Below are positions 54,549-62,387 of a stretch of 64,000 bases of DNA, in pieces. Every line of letters begins with the position of its first letter. The first letter of the stretch is position 1. Below the pieces are notes generated by a model that saw only the letters and a program-made list of their open reading frames with translations, was not told the origin of the DNA and made no database searches. The stretch comes from Defluviimonas sp. SAOS-178_SWC. GTDB lineage: Bacteria; Pseudomonadota; Alphaproteobacteria; Rhodobacterales; Rhodobacteraceae. The stretch is taken from assembly GCF_039830135.1 (NCBI RefSeq), contig NZ_CP156081.1:2652001-2716000 (forward strand), read 5' to 3'. Position numbers and translations under genes: made by a program.

Positions 54549-55865
54549 TCAGCCGCTCTCGGCCAGGATCGACGGTTCGCGCCGGGCGACGCAGGCGCCG
54601 CGCGGGCAGATCCGGCAGGACGGCCCGATCGGGCGCTCGGCGCCGGTCCGCGCCTCGGATGCCGGCAGGATCAGCATCAGCGCCTCGACCACGGGCGGCC
54701 CGTCGAACCCGCCCGGATGGCGCGGCTCGCTATAGGCATAGGTGAGGAACCGGACCGGCACCCGACCGGCCATTTCCACCGCCGCCCGAATCGGCACCGT
54801 CGGCCGGGCGAGCGCCTCGTAGAGCGGCCACAAGGGACAGGCGGCGCCGTGGCGCGGCAGCGTGAAGCCCGGCATCGGCCGGCGAAAGGTCAGCGTCCCG
54901 GAGGCGTCGCAGATCACGAGGCCCACCTGCGGGCCTATCCCCTCCGGCAGCGTCGCGAGCCGCCGGAAGACCGGGGCAAGCCCGGTTCCCATGCGCCGCG
55001 CCAGCGCGGCGGGGTCTGGCCCCTCCTCGGCCAGCGTCTTAAGAAACGGCTCCAGCGGCAGCGCCATCGCGTCGGCCCGGTAGCGGGCGATATGGGCAAG
55101 CGCCAGCTTCCGCCCCGCCCCGCTCGCCAGTTCCGGGACACCGTTCACGAGGCTCTCCGCCGGCGTCGGATGGGCCCGCTCCAGCCCCGCGAGGTGATAA
55201 TGGGTTCGCGCCAGCCAGGCCTCGACCTCCTCCTGCGGCGACGAGAGCCCCGTCTCGCTCTCCTGGCTCGCGTCGAGATAGGCGACGAGCGCGGCGGCGG
55301 CCTCCGACAGACGGATACTGTCCTCGTAGATGTTGCGGTGGAAGCGTTCGCGCCAGTCGGGCGCGATCTCCTCGCTTTCCGCGAGGATCGCGGCGGTGGA
55401 CCGGACCGATGTCACCGCCGAGACGACCTCGTGCAGCGAGGCCGAGAGGTGCGGGTCATGCGCCATGCGCTCGCTCAACGCCTCCACCGTGCGTTCGAGG
55501 ACGCCGATCCGCGCCTGGCGGTCGGCGAGAAGCGCCGCCCAGCCGGGAAACCGTCCGACGAACTCCTCGATCCGGTCCAACTCGGCGGCGGCTTCGGGCG
55601 TTCCCGCCGCCGTCATCGCCGCCGCGGCCTCGCGCAGCCCCTCGAAGAGGGCGCTTTCGGCGCCCTCCGCCAGCGCCGTCTCCTCGACCCCGAGCGCATC
55701 GGAGAGCGCCGTCAGAAGCTCCGCCCCGACCCGGCGGCGATTATGCTCGATCAGGTTGAGATAGGCAGGAGAGATCGCCACGGCCCGCGCCAGATCGGCC
55801 TGCTTCATGCCGATCCGGAGCCGCCTTTCGCGCACCCGCGTCCCCGTCAGTGCCGATCGCACCAT
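54549..55865 (-). CDS. ScfR-family transcriptional regulator (PccR/RamB-like)
   Basis: 438 residues. N-terminal XRE helix-turn-helix (RLRIGMKQADLARAVAISPA) and C-terminal DUF2083 region with GPSCRICPRGACVARREPSI, which carries the conserved cysteines. Short-chain fatty acyl-CoA regulators of this family control propionate or acetate assimilation. It heads the receiver/kinase block, supporting a role in short-chain acid metabolism. No internal evidence for its ligand. Confidence 0.9.
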   Translation of the reverse strand: MVRSALTGTRVRERRLRIGMKQADLARAVAISPAYLNLIEHNRRRVGAELLTALSDALGVEETALAEGAESALFEGLREAAAAMTAAGTPEAAAELDRIEEFVGRFPGWAALLADRQARIGVLERTVEALSERMAHDPHLSASLHEVVSAVTSVRSTAAILAESEEIAPDWRERFHRNIYEDSIRLSEAAAALVAYLDASQESETGLSSPQEEVEAWLARTHYHLAGLERAHPTPAESLVNGVPELASGAGRKLALAHIARYRADAMALPLEPFLKTLAEEGPDPAALARRMGTGLAPVFRRLATLPEGIGPQVGLVICDASGTLTFRRPMPGFTLPRHGAACPLWPLYEALARPTVPIRAAVEMAGRVPVRFLTYAYSEPRHPGGFDGPPVVEALMLILPASEARTGAERPIGPSCRICPRGACVARREPSILAESG

Positions 55866-55963
55866 GTCGTCTCTCGCCCAACCATGCGGCCCGGCGCGAC
55901 TTTACAGCTTTTTCAAACGATTTGCGAGCCTTGGAGCAAGCTTTTCAGCATCAGCCGGCAGGG

Positions 55964-56137
55964 TCAGCAATTCGGCGGCGCCACGTCGAGCGTGCGTTCC
56001 ACCACGGGGCGGCCGTCGACGCATTCGGTCAGGTAAAGACGGTCGCGATTGCAGCCCGCAAGGACGCCCAGCCCCGTCAGAACCAGCGCCATTGCCGCGC
56101 CGCGCCCGATCCCGAACCGCTCCGTCTTCGCCCGCAT
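55964..56137 (-). CDS. Tiny lipoprotein (copy 1)
   Basis: 57 residues. Basic N-terminus, hydrophobic stretch and lipobox LAGC with Cys29 as the lipidation site. Mature part is 29 residues and ends VAPPNC, with Cys as the last residue. Similar to the next gene upstream (copy 2). Family not recognised. Confidence 0.65.
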   Translation of the reverse strand: MRAKTERFGIGRGAAMALVLTGLGVLAGCNRDRLYLTECVDGRPVVERTLDVAPPNC

Positions 56138-56338
56138 CGCCTTCGCCCCCCGTGCTGCGCCCCTGCCCCCGAGATAGACCGCGATCCGCGACCGAGGGCA
56201 AGCGAAAAGGTCCACGCAGCGGCCCCCGGAACGAAGCGGCACGGGAATGCGCCCATGCGGGCGGCGGCGGCACGTCCTGCCTGCGGCCCTTTCCAAACCC
56301 GACAAGAGGCGGATCGCGATCCACCCCGTCAAGGCCGG

Positions 56339-56509
56339 TCAGCAGTTGGCCGGCACCAGCGTCGTGGCCGCGCTCAGCCCGCCGACGCCTTCCTCGCATT
56401 CCCCAAGCTTCTGTTCGGGCTCCGCACAGGCGGCAAGCGCCATGACGAGGGCCAGGGCAAAGCCCGCGAGATGCGGACGCCGGTCGCCGGTTCTGTCGGT
56501 CAAGCGCAT
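56339..56509 (-). CDS. Tiny lipoprotein (copy 2)
   Basis: 56 residues. Signal stretch LAGFALALVMALAAC with the lipobox Cys at 28; mature part has LGECEEGVGG and ends TLVPANC, again Cys-terminal. Shares an EC...P-x-N-C pattern with copy 1. A perfect FNR box lies 121 bases upstream. Confidence 0.65.
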   Translation of the reverse strand: MRLTDRTGDRRPHLAGFALALVMALAACAEPEQKLGECEEGVGGLSAATTLVPANC

Positions 56510-56629
56510 TCTCACTCTCCTTCCGCCCGTCCGCAGGCGCGGGGCAGGCCCTTCCGTTGATGAAAGCGTCAGGCGACGGCAGAAACGCTGCGCCCTCAAA
56601 CCATCGTCGCGGTTCGCGACCGCGCCGCC

Positions 56630-56643
56630 TTGATGCCGATCAA
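56630..56643. promoter_or_regulatory. Canonical FNR (FnrL-type) box
   Basis: TTGATGCCGATCAA matches TTGAT-N4-ATCAA perfectly. Between the lipoprotein genes and the end of the ABC importer operon; likely to act on the minus-strand lipoprotein gene, 121 bases from its start. Confidence 0.6.
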
Positions 56644-56652
56644 GCGCAAATG

Positions 56653-56683
56653 AAAAACGCGCGGGACCGAGTGGCCCCGCGCG
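56653..56683 (-). terminator. Terminator of the pyrimidine/hydantoin operon
   Basis: On the minus strand CGCGCGGGGCC, loop ACTC, GGTCCCGCGCG (11 bp, one G-T), then TTTTTCATTT. Starts 25 bases after the SBP stop. Confidence 0.88.
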
Positions 56684-56707
56684 CGTCCATGACCCGGGCT
56701 TCGGGAT

Positions 56708-57691
56708 TTACTGGAGCGCCTTGTCGGTGATCTGATGCGTCCAGGCCCCTTCCGGTTCCTTGGTGATCACCGGATCCGAGCCGCCGCCGAGCAGCGTCGC
56801 CACCGTGCGCGCATAGTCGGCTTCGTCCAGAGCGCCGTTCGACCCCGCCGTCAGCTTCGCGACCTCGCCCATCATCCGCTTCTGGTGGGTCTCGGTCTGC
56901 GCCCCCGTCTCGTCATTGTCGAGCACGATCATCGCGGCGTCGTCCGGGTTCTCCTCGGCCCATTTCCAGCCCTTCATCGAGGCGCGGACGAAGCGCACCA
57001 TCTTGTCCTCGAAGGCTGGATCGGCAAGCTTGTCCTCGAGCACGTAAAGCCCGTCCTCCAGCGTCGCCACGCCCTCGTCCTCGTACTTGAAGGTGACAAG
57101 GTCGTCGGGGCTGATCCCGGCGTCGATCACCTGCCAGTATTCGTTGTAGGTCATGGTCGAGATGCAGGCCGCCTGCTTTTGCAACAGGGGATCGACGTTG
57201 AATCCCTGCTTCAGCACCTCGACCCCGTCGGCCCCGCCCGTCGTCGGAATGCCGAGATGCGCCATCCACGACAGGAACGGGTATTCGTTGCCGAAGAACC
57301 AGACACCGAGCGTCTTGCCCTTGAAATCGTCCGGTCCCGCGACGCCGTTCTCCTTCAGGCAGGTCAGCATCATGCCCGACGACTTGAAGGGCTGCGCGAT
57401 ATTGACAAGCGGCAGGCCCTTTTCGCGGGCCGCCAGCGCCGAGGGCATCCAGTCGATCACCACGTCGGCCCCGCCGCCGGCGACGACCTGGGTCGGCGCG
57501 ATGTCCGGCCCGCCCGGCAGGATGGTGACGTTCAGCCCCTCCTCGTCGTAAAAGCCCTTGTCCTTGGCCACGTAGTAGCCCGCGAACTGGGCCTGCGTCA
57601 CCCATTTCAGCTGCAAGGTCACGTCGTCGGCGGCCTGGGCGGCGGTGGCGAAGAGCCCCGCGGCCAGAACCGAAGTCATCAGTTTCTTCAT
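56708..57691 (-). CDS. NMT1/ThiY-type ABC substrate-binding protein
   Basis: 327 residues with a signal peptide (MKKLMTSVLAAGLFATAAQA). The mature N-terminus VTLQLKWVTQAQFAGYYVAK is the NMT1/THI5-like fold that binds pyrimidine-like molecules (ThiY binds FAMP). GVWFFGNEYPFLSW and CISTMTYNEYW are family segments. In an operon with dihydropyrimidinase and an amidase, so a pyrimidine or hydantoin ligand is most likely. GGGGAG lies before the ATG. Last gene of the operon. Confidence 0.9.
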   Translation of the reverse strand: MKKLMTSVLAAGLFATAAQAADDVTLQLKWVTQAQFAGYYVAKDKGFYDEEGLNVTILPGGPDIAPTQVVAGGGADVVIDWMPSALAAREKGLPLVNIAQPFKSSGMMLTCLKENGVAGPDDFKGKTLGVWFFGNEYPFLSWMAHLGIPTTGGADGVEVLKQGFNVDPLLQKQAACISTMTYNEYWQVIDAGISPDDLVTFKYEDEGVATLEDGLYVLEDKLADPAFEDKMVRFVRASMKGWKWAEENPDDAAMIVLDNDETGAQTETHQKRMMGEVAKLTAGSNGALDEADYARTVATLLGGGSDPVITKEPEGAWTHQITDKALQ

Positions 57692-57709
57692 CGTTCTACT
57701 CCCCTGTTG

Positions 57710-58561
57710 TCAGCTCCGCGCGCGCTGCGACGGATGCCAGAACGTGACGCTCTTCTCGATCAGCGCCACAAGCCCGTAAAATGCCGAACCGGCCAGGGCC
57801 GCCACGGCAATCTCAGCCCAGACCATGTCCAGCGCAAGCTGGCCCACGGCCGTCGAGATGCGAAATCCCATCCCCCGGATGGGAGAGCCGAAAAATTCCG
57901 CGACGATGGCGCCGATGAGCGCAAGCGTAGTCGCGATCTTCAGCCCGTTGAAGATGAACGGCATCGCCGCCGGCAGCCGCAGCTTGAACAGCGTCTGCCA
58001 ATAGCTCGCCGAATAGGTCGCCATCAGGTCGCGCTGCATCCGGTCTGTGGCGGCAAGCCCCGCGACGGTGTTCACGAGGACCGGGAAGAAGACCATCACA
58101 ACGACGACCGCCGCCTTCGACTGCCAGTCGAAGCCGAACCACATGACGAGGATCGGCGCGATGCCGACAATGGGCAACGCCGCGACGAAGTTCCCGACCG
58201 GCAAGAGCCCCGCCTTCAGGAAAGGCGAGCGGTCGATGGCGATCGCCGTCAGCACCGCCGCGCCGCAGCCGATGACATAGCCCGACAGCGCGCCTTTCAG
58301 GATCGTCTGCACGAAATCGCCCGCAAGGACCGGCACCGAGGCGAGGATCGTCGCCCAGATCGCCGAGGGCGCGGGCAGTATCACGCCGGGTACGCCGAGC
58401 CCCCGCACCGCCCCTTCCCAGAGAATGAGCAGAGTCACCCCGAAAAGCGCCGGAATGAAGAGCCGCACCACCCGGCTCCGCGCGACCTTCCGGTTGGCGA
58501 GCCAGACGTTGAACGCCCAGGCCGCGAGCCAGAAGATCACCGCGCCCCACAACCAGATCAT
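57710..58561 (-). CDS. ABC transporter permease (second of two)
   Basis: 283 residues, about six helices, SsuC/TauC-like. EAA-loop region YSASYWQTLFKLRLPAAMPF. Its start overlaps the other permease's stop (ATGA). Pairs with it to form the heterodimeric channel; 18 bp before the SBP gene. Confidence 0.9.
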   Translation of the reverse strand: MIWLWGAVIFWLAAWAFNVWLANRKVARSRVVRLFIPALFGVTLLILWEGAVRGLGVPGVILPAPSAIWATILASVPVLAGDFVQTILKGALSGYVIGCGAAVLTAIAIDRSPFLKAGLLPVGNFVAALPIVGIAPILVMWFGFDWQSKAAVVVVMVFFPVLVNTVAGLAATDRMQRDLMATYSASYWQTLFKLRLPAAMPFIFNGLKIATTLALIGAIVAEFFGSPIRGMGFRISTAVGQLALDMVWAEIAVAALAGSAFYGLVALIEKSVTFWHPSQRARS

Positions 58562-59421
58562 CGCACCATCCCCATGCGGCGCAGCGTGCCGCGCTCGATC
58601 ACGCCGATGATCATCACCAGACCGGCCGCGAGGATCGCCGCGGCGAAAAGCGCCGCCCAGATCTGGATCGTCTGGCCGTAATAGCTCCCCGACAGAAGCC
58701 GCGCGCCAAGCCCCGCCGAGGCCCCCGCCGGCAATTCGCCCACGATCGCGCCGACGAGCGAGGCCGCGACCGAGACCTTGAGCGAAGCGAAGAGATAGGG
58801 CATCGAGGCCGGCAGCCGCAGCTTCCAGAACGTGTCCCAGCGCCCCGCGCTGTAGGTCCTCAGAAGGTCAAGCTGCATCGCGTCGGGGCTCCTTAGCCCC
58901 TTCACCATGCCGACGACGACCGGGAAGAAGCTGAGATAGGCCGAGATGATCGCCTTCGGCAAAAGCCCTGTCACCCCGACCGAGGCCAGAACCACGATCA
59001 CCATCGGCGCGATGGCGAGGATCGGGATGGTCTGGCTGGCGATGGCCCAGGGCATCACGCTCAGATCCATCGCCCGGTTATGGACGATCCCGACAGCAAG
59101 GAGAATCCCCGCGAGCGTGCCGATGACGAAGCCGACCAGCGTCGCCGAGAGTGTGACCTGCCCGTGATAGACGAGGCTCCGCTTCGAGCTCACCTTCTGC
59201 CCGAATAGCCCCTCCCAAAGTCCCGCCGCCACCTGGTGCGGCGCCGGCAGGACCGGGCGTTCCTGCGCCATCGTGTCGGCCAGAAGCTCAGGCAACGTCA
59301 CCTCGACCCCGGCCCGCGCCGCCTGGTCGTAGGTCCATTGCGCATTCAGCCAAACGGTCGCCGCATACCAGAGCGCCACGATAGCGGCGAGAACGGTGAG
59401 GATCGGCAGAAAGGATTTCAC
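58558..59421 (-). CDS. ABC transporter permease (first of two)
   Basis: 287 residues, about six helices; EAA-loop region YSAGRWDTFWKLRLPASMPY. N-terminal single helix then a long periplasmic stretch before the core (residues 30-95) distinguishes it from its partner. A 189-bp gap with repeat copy D and a copy of the GTAGGTTTTCCGTA motif separates it from the ATPase gene. Confidence 0.9.
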   Translation of the reverse strand: MKSFLPILTVLAAIVALWYAATVWLNAQWTYDQAARAGVEVTLPELLADTMAQERPVLPAPHQVAAGLWEGLFGQKVSSKRSLVYHGQVTLSATLVGFVIGTLAGILLAVGIVHNRAMDLSVMPWAIASQTIPILAIAPMVIVVLASVGVTGLLPKAIISAYLSFFPVVVGMVKGLRSPDAMQLDLLRTYSAGRWDTFWKLRLPASMPYLFASLKVSVAASLVGAIVGELPAGASAGLGARLLSGSYYGQTIQIWAALFAAAILAAGLVMIIGVIERGTLRRMGMVR

Positions 59422-59429
59422 GCCGCGTC

Positions 59430-59492
59430 CCCCTTCATCTTGCCGGAAATATCCTCGGGGGGTGTCCCGGACCCGGTCCGGGACCGGGGGGC
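59430..59492 (+). repeat. Dispersed intergenic repeat, copy D
   Basis: CTTCATCTTGCCGGAAATAT core followed by a G-rich stretch and a perfect inverted repeat GTCCCGGAC-CCG-GTCCGGGAC (59464-59484). Sits between the ATPase and permease genes, antisense to them. Confidence 0.6.
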
Positions 59493-59551
59493 AGACCGCC
59501 CACCGCGCCGCGCCCGAAGACGTTGCGCAAGGCCCGAACGCAGCGTGCCCC

Positions 59552-59572
59552 CTGTAGCTACGGAAAACCTAC
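59552..59572 (-). promoter_or_regulatory. Second copy of the 21-bp GTAGGTTTTCCGTA motif
   Basis: Minus strand GTAGGTTTTCCGTAGCTACA plus G; differs by one base from the obgE-upstream copy at 26557-26577. Located 131 bases upstream of the permease start, in the same gap as repeat copy D. Confidence 0.5.
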
Positions 59573-59610
59573 ATGAAAACCACGCCGGACCGACGGGAAG
59601 ATGACGGGTG

Positions 59611-60408
59611 TCAGACCTCATCGCCATGCCCCGCCCTCAGCCCCTCGCGCACCCGGTGCGCGATGGCGATGAATTCCGGGCTGTCACGGATATCGAGCGG
59701 CCTTTCCCGCGGCAACGTGCTTTCGATGACGTCGGTGATCCGCCCCGGCCGGGGCGACATCACGACGATCTTGGTGGACAGATACACCGCCTCCGGGATC
59801 GAATGGGTAACGAAACCGATGGTCTTCTCCGTCCGCGCCCAGAGCTTCAGAAGCTCCTCGTTGAGCCGGTCGCGCACGATCTCATCCAAGGCCCCGAAGG
59901 GCTCGTCCATGAGGAGGATATCTGCGTCGAAAGCCAAGGCCCGCGCGATGGAGGCGCGCTGCTGCATGCCGCCCGAAAGCTGCCAGGGAAACTTCCTGCC
60001 GAACCCTTCAAGGTCGACGAGTGCCAGGACCCGCTCCACCCGGGCCGCCTGTTCCGCCTTGGAAAACCCCATGATTTCAAGCGGAAGCTTGATGTTTCCG
60101 GCGATCGTCCGCCACGGATACAGCCCCGCCGCCTGGAACACGTAACCGTAGGCCCGCGCCTGCCGGGCGGCATCGGGGCTCATCCCGTTGACGCTCAGCG
60201 TGCCTTCGGTCGGATACTCCAACGCCGCGATGGCGCGCAGAAACGTCGTCTTGCCGCAACCCGACGGCCCGATGAACGAGACGAACTCCCCCTTCCCGAT
60301 GGTCAGGGTCACATCCTTCAGCGCATGGACCGGCCCGTCATTGGTCTGGAAGGTCAGCCCCAGCCCCTTCGCCTCGATGACCGGCGCGGTGGTGAGGGTG
60401 TCCTTCAT
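59611..60408 (-). CDS. ABC transporter ATP-binding protein
   Basis: 265 residues. Walker A GPSGCGKTT at 47-55, signature LSGGMQQRASIARAL, Walker B ILLMDEPFGALD, switch His in GFVTHSIPEA. SsuB/TauB/ThiZ class. Its ATG overlaps the stop of the small membrane protein gene by four bases. Confidence 0.95.
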   Translation of the reverse strand: MKDTLTTAPVIEAKGLGLTFQTNDGPVHALKDVTLTIGKGEFVSFIGPSGCGKTTFLRAIAALEYPTEGTLSVNGMSPDAARQARAYGYVFQAAGLYPWRTIAGNIKLPLEIMGFSKAEQAARVERVLALVDLEGFGRKFPWQLSGGMQQRASIARALAFDADILLMDEPFGALDEIVRDRLNEELLKLWARTEKTIGFVTHSIPEAVYLSTKIVVMSPRPGRITDVIESTLPRERPLDIRDSPEFIAIAHRVREGLRAGHGDEV

Positions 60409-60893
60409 GCGCGCTCCAGCCCGGCTACAGATTTCGGTTCTCGTCGATAGATCAGTGTCGCCGCCATGCCGCTGGCAACGGCCGCAATTCCCCCGAGAAA
60501 AAGGAAATTACCAAGGTCCTGCCTCCACGCTTCATCCCAGCTTAAGACGAAAAGTACGATGAAGAAGCCAAGCCCGGTCACTGCTGCCGCGATCTGGGCC
60601 GCTCGACGTCTCGACACGCCGCTCGCCGTGAGCAAACGGAAGCATACACTCCAGAAGGTCACGGCCCCGACGAAGAGGTAGGGCATCTTCAGTGCAAGAA
60701 TAAGAACAGATAGGAGACCAAAGAAGACTACCGAGGGAACGGTAACGATTGTGGTTCCTATTTCCCCGGGGCTTTGGAACATGGCCTTGGCGCCGAGCAA
60801 GACTGCAACGCCAGCATTAGTGAAGAAGACGGCAGTAAACAGCAACCAGACGAGTTGCTCATCCATTCCCCACCGCTTCCGAAGCGCTCGCAT
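60405..60893 (-). CDS. Unknown four-helix-type membrane protein embedded in the operon
   Basis: 162 residues with about five hydrophobic segments: LVWLLFTAVFFTNAGVAVLL, VVFFGLLSVLILALKMPYLF, FVGAVTFWSVCF, AAAVTGLGFFIVLFVL and FLFLGGIAAVASGMAATLI. No family recognised. Start (60893) overlaps the dihydropyrimidinase stop by one base (TGATG) and its stop overlaps the ATPase start (ATGA), so it is translationally coupled on both sides. GC content looks lower than its neighbours. It may be a transporter accessory or a later insertion. Confidence 0.75.
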   Translation of the reverse strand: MRALRKRWGMDEQLVWLLFTAVFFTNAGVAVLLGAKAMFQSPGEIGTTIVTVPSVVFFGLLSVLILALKMPYLFVGAVTFWSVCFRLLTASGVSRRRAAQIAAAVTGLGFFIVLFVLSWDEAWRQDLGNFLFLGGIAAVASGMAATLIYRREPKSVAGLERA

Positions 60894-62347
60894 CACACCC
60901 CGCTCGCCGGAATGCCCGTCCGCTGCACGGGACGCGGGTTCGTCAGTTCCTTCCACGACGACAGCGCCGTGTTGACCGGGTTGCCGGCCGCGCGCCGGAC
61001 GAATTCGCCGTGGCCCTCCTTGGTCTCGACCGTGCCGTCGTTCACCGCGACCATGCCACGGGTCAGCGTGTAGCGCGGCAGACCCTTGACTTCGTGGCCC
61101 TCGAAGACGTTGTAGTCGATGGCCGACTGCTGCGCCTTCGCGGAAATGGTCTTCGTCCGCTCGGGATCCCAGACCACGATATCGGCATCGGCCCCGACAA
61201 GAACCGCACCCTTTTTCGGATAGCAATTCAATATCTTGGCGATGTTCGTTGAGGTGACCGCGACGAATTCGTTGGGCGTCAGGCGGCCGGTATTCACCCC
61301 ATGCGTCCAGAGCATCGGCATCCGGTCCTCAAGCCCCCCGGTCCCGTTCGGGATCTTGGTGAAATCGCCGACGCCGAAGCGCTTCTGATCGGTTGTGAAG
61401 GCGCAGTGGTCGGTCGCGACGACGGAGAGCGAGCCGGACTGCAACCCGGCCCAAAGGCTGTCCTGATGCTTCTTGTTGCGGAACGGCGGGCTCATCACGC
61501 GCCGCGCGGCATGGTCCCAGTCGGGGTTGAAATACTCGCTCTCGTCCAGCGTCAGGTGCTGGATCAGCGGCTCGCCCCAGACCCGCTTGCCCTGCATCCG
61601 CGCCCGGCGGATCGCCTCATGCGCGTCCTCGCAGCTCGTATGCACGACGTAAAGCGGCACGCCCGCCATGTCGGCGATCATGATCGCGCGGTTCGTCGCC
61701 TCGCCCTCGACCTGCGGGGGGCGGGAATAGGCATGGGCTTCGGGTCCGGCATTGCCGTCGGCCAGAAGCTTGGCCGACAGTTCCGCCACTACGTCGCCGT
61801 TCTCGGCATGGACCAGCGCGATCCCGCCCAGTTCGCCGAGCCGCTTGAACGAGGCATACATCTCATCGTCATTGACCATGAGCGCGCCCTTGTAGGCCAT
61901 GAAATGCTTGAAGGTGGTGATCCCCTCCTTCTCGATCACGTCCTTCATCTCGTTGAAGACCTGCTCGCCCCACCAGGTCACCGCCATGTGGTAGGAGTAG
62001 TCGCAGTTGGCCCGCGTGGACTTGTTGTGCCACATCTTCTTGGCGTCGATCAGCCCCTGCCCCTGCCCCGGCAGCACGAAATCGACGACCATCGTCGTGC
62101 CGCCGGCGAGGGCCGCGCGGGTGCCGCTCTCGAAATCGTCGGTGGAATAGGTGCCCATGAAGGGCATTTCCAGATGCGTATGCGGGTCGATCCCGCCCGG
62201 CATGACGTAGCAGCCGGTCGCGTCGAGCACCTTGTCACCCTTGAGGTTTTCCCCAATCTGGGTGATCTTGCCGCCGTCGATCAGCACATCCGCCTTGTAG
62301 GTCAGATCGGCGGTGACGATGGTGCCGTTCTTGATGACTGTGGTCAT
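60893..62347 (-). CDS. hydA: Dihydropyrimidinase (D-hydantoinase)
   Basis: 484 residues. Opens dihydrouracil/dihydrothymine (or hydantoin) rings in reductive pyrimidine breakdown. Amidohydrolase metal sites: GGIDPHTHLEMPF, the carboxylated Lys in HFMAYKGALM, VHAENGD, VVHTSCEDAHEAI and ATDHCAF. Full length. With the amidase upstream it provides two successive steps; no dihydropyrimidine dehydrogenase (PydA/PreTA) is in the window. Confidence 0.93.
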   Translation of the reverse strand: MTTVIKNGTIVTADLTYKADVLIDGGKITQIGENLKGDKVLDATGCYVMPGGIDPHTHLEMPFMGTYSTDDFESGTRAALAGGTTMVVDFVLPGQGQGLIDAKKMWHNKSTRANCDYSYHMAVTWWGEQVFNEMKDVIEKEGITTFKHFMAYKGALMVNDDEMYASFKRLGELGGIALVHAENGDVVAELSAKLLADGNAGPEAHAYSRPPQVEGEATNRAIMIADMAGVPLYVVHTSCEDAHEAIRRARMQGKRVWGEPLIQHLTLDESEYFNPDWDHAARRVMSPPFRNKKHQDSLWAGLQSGSLSVVATDHCAFTTDQKRFGVGDFTKIPNGTGGLEDRMPMLWTHGVNTGRLTPNEFVAVTSTNIAKILNCYPKKGAVLVGADADIVVWDPERTKTISAKAQQSAIDYNVFEGHEVKGLPRYTLTRGMVAVNDGTVETKEGHGEFVRRAAGNPVNTALSSWKELTNPRPVQRTGIPASGV

Positions 62348-62387
62348 GTCCTTGCTCCCATTTCAATAACACTCAACGAGGCCACAC

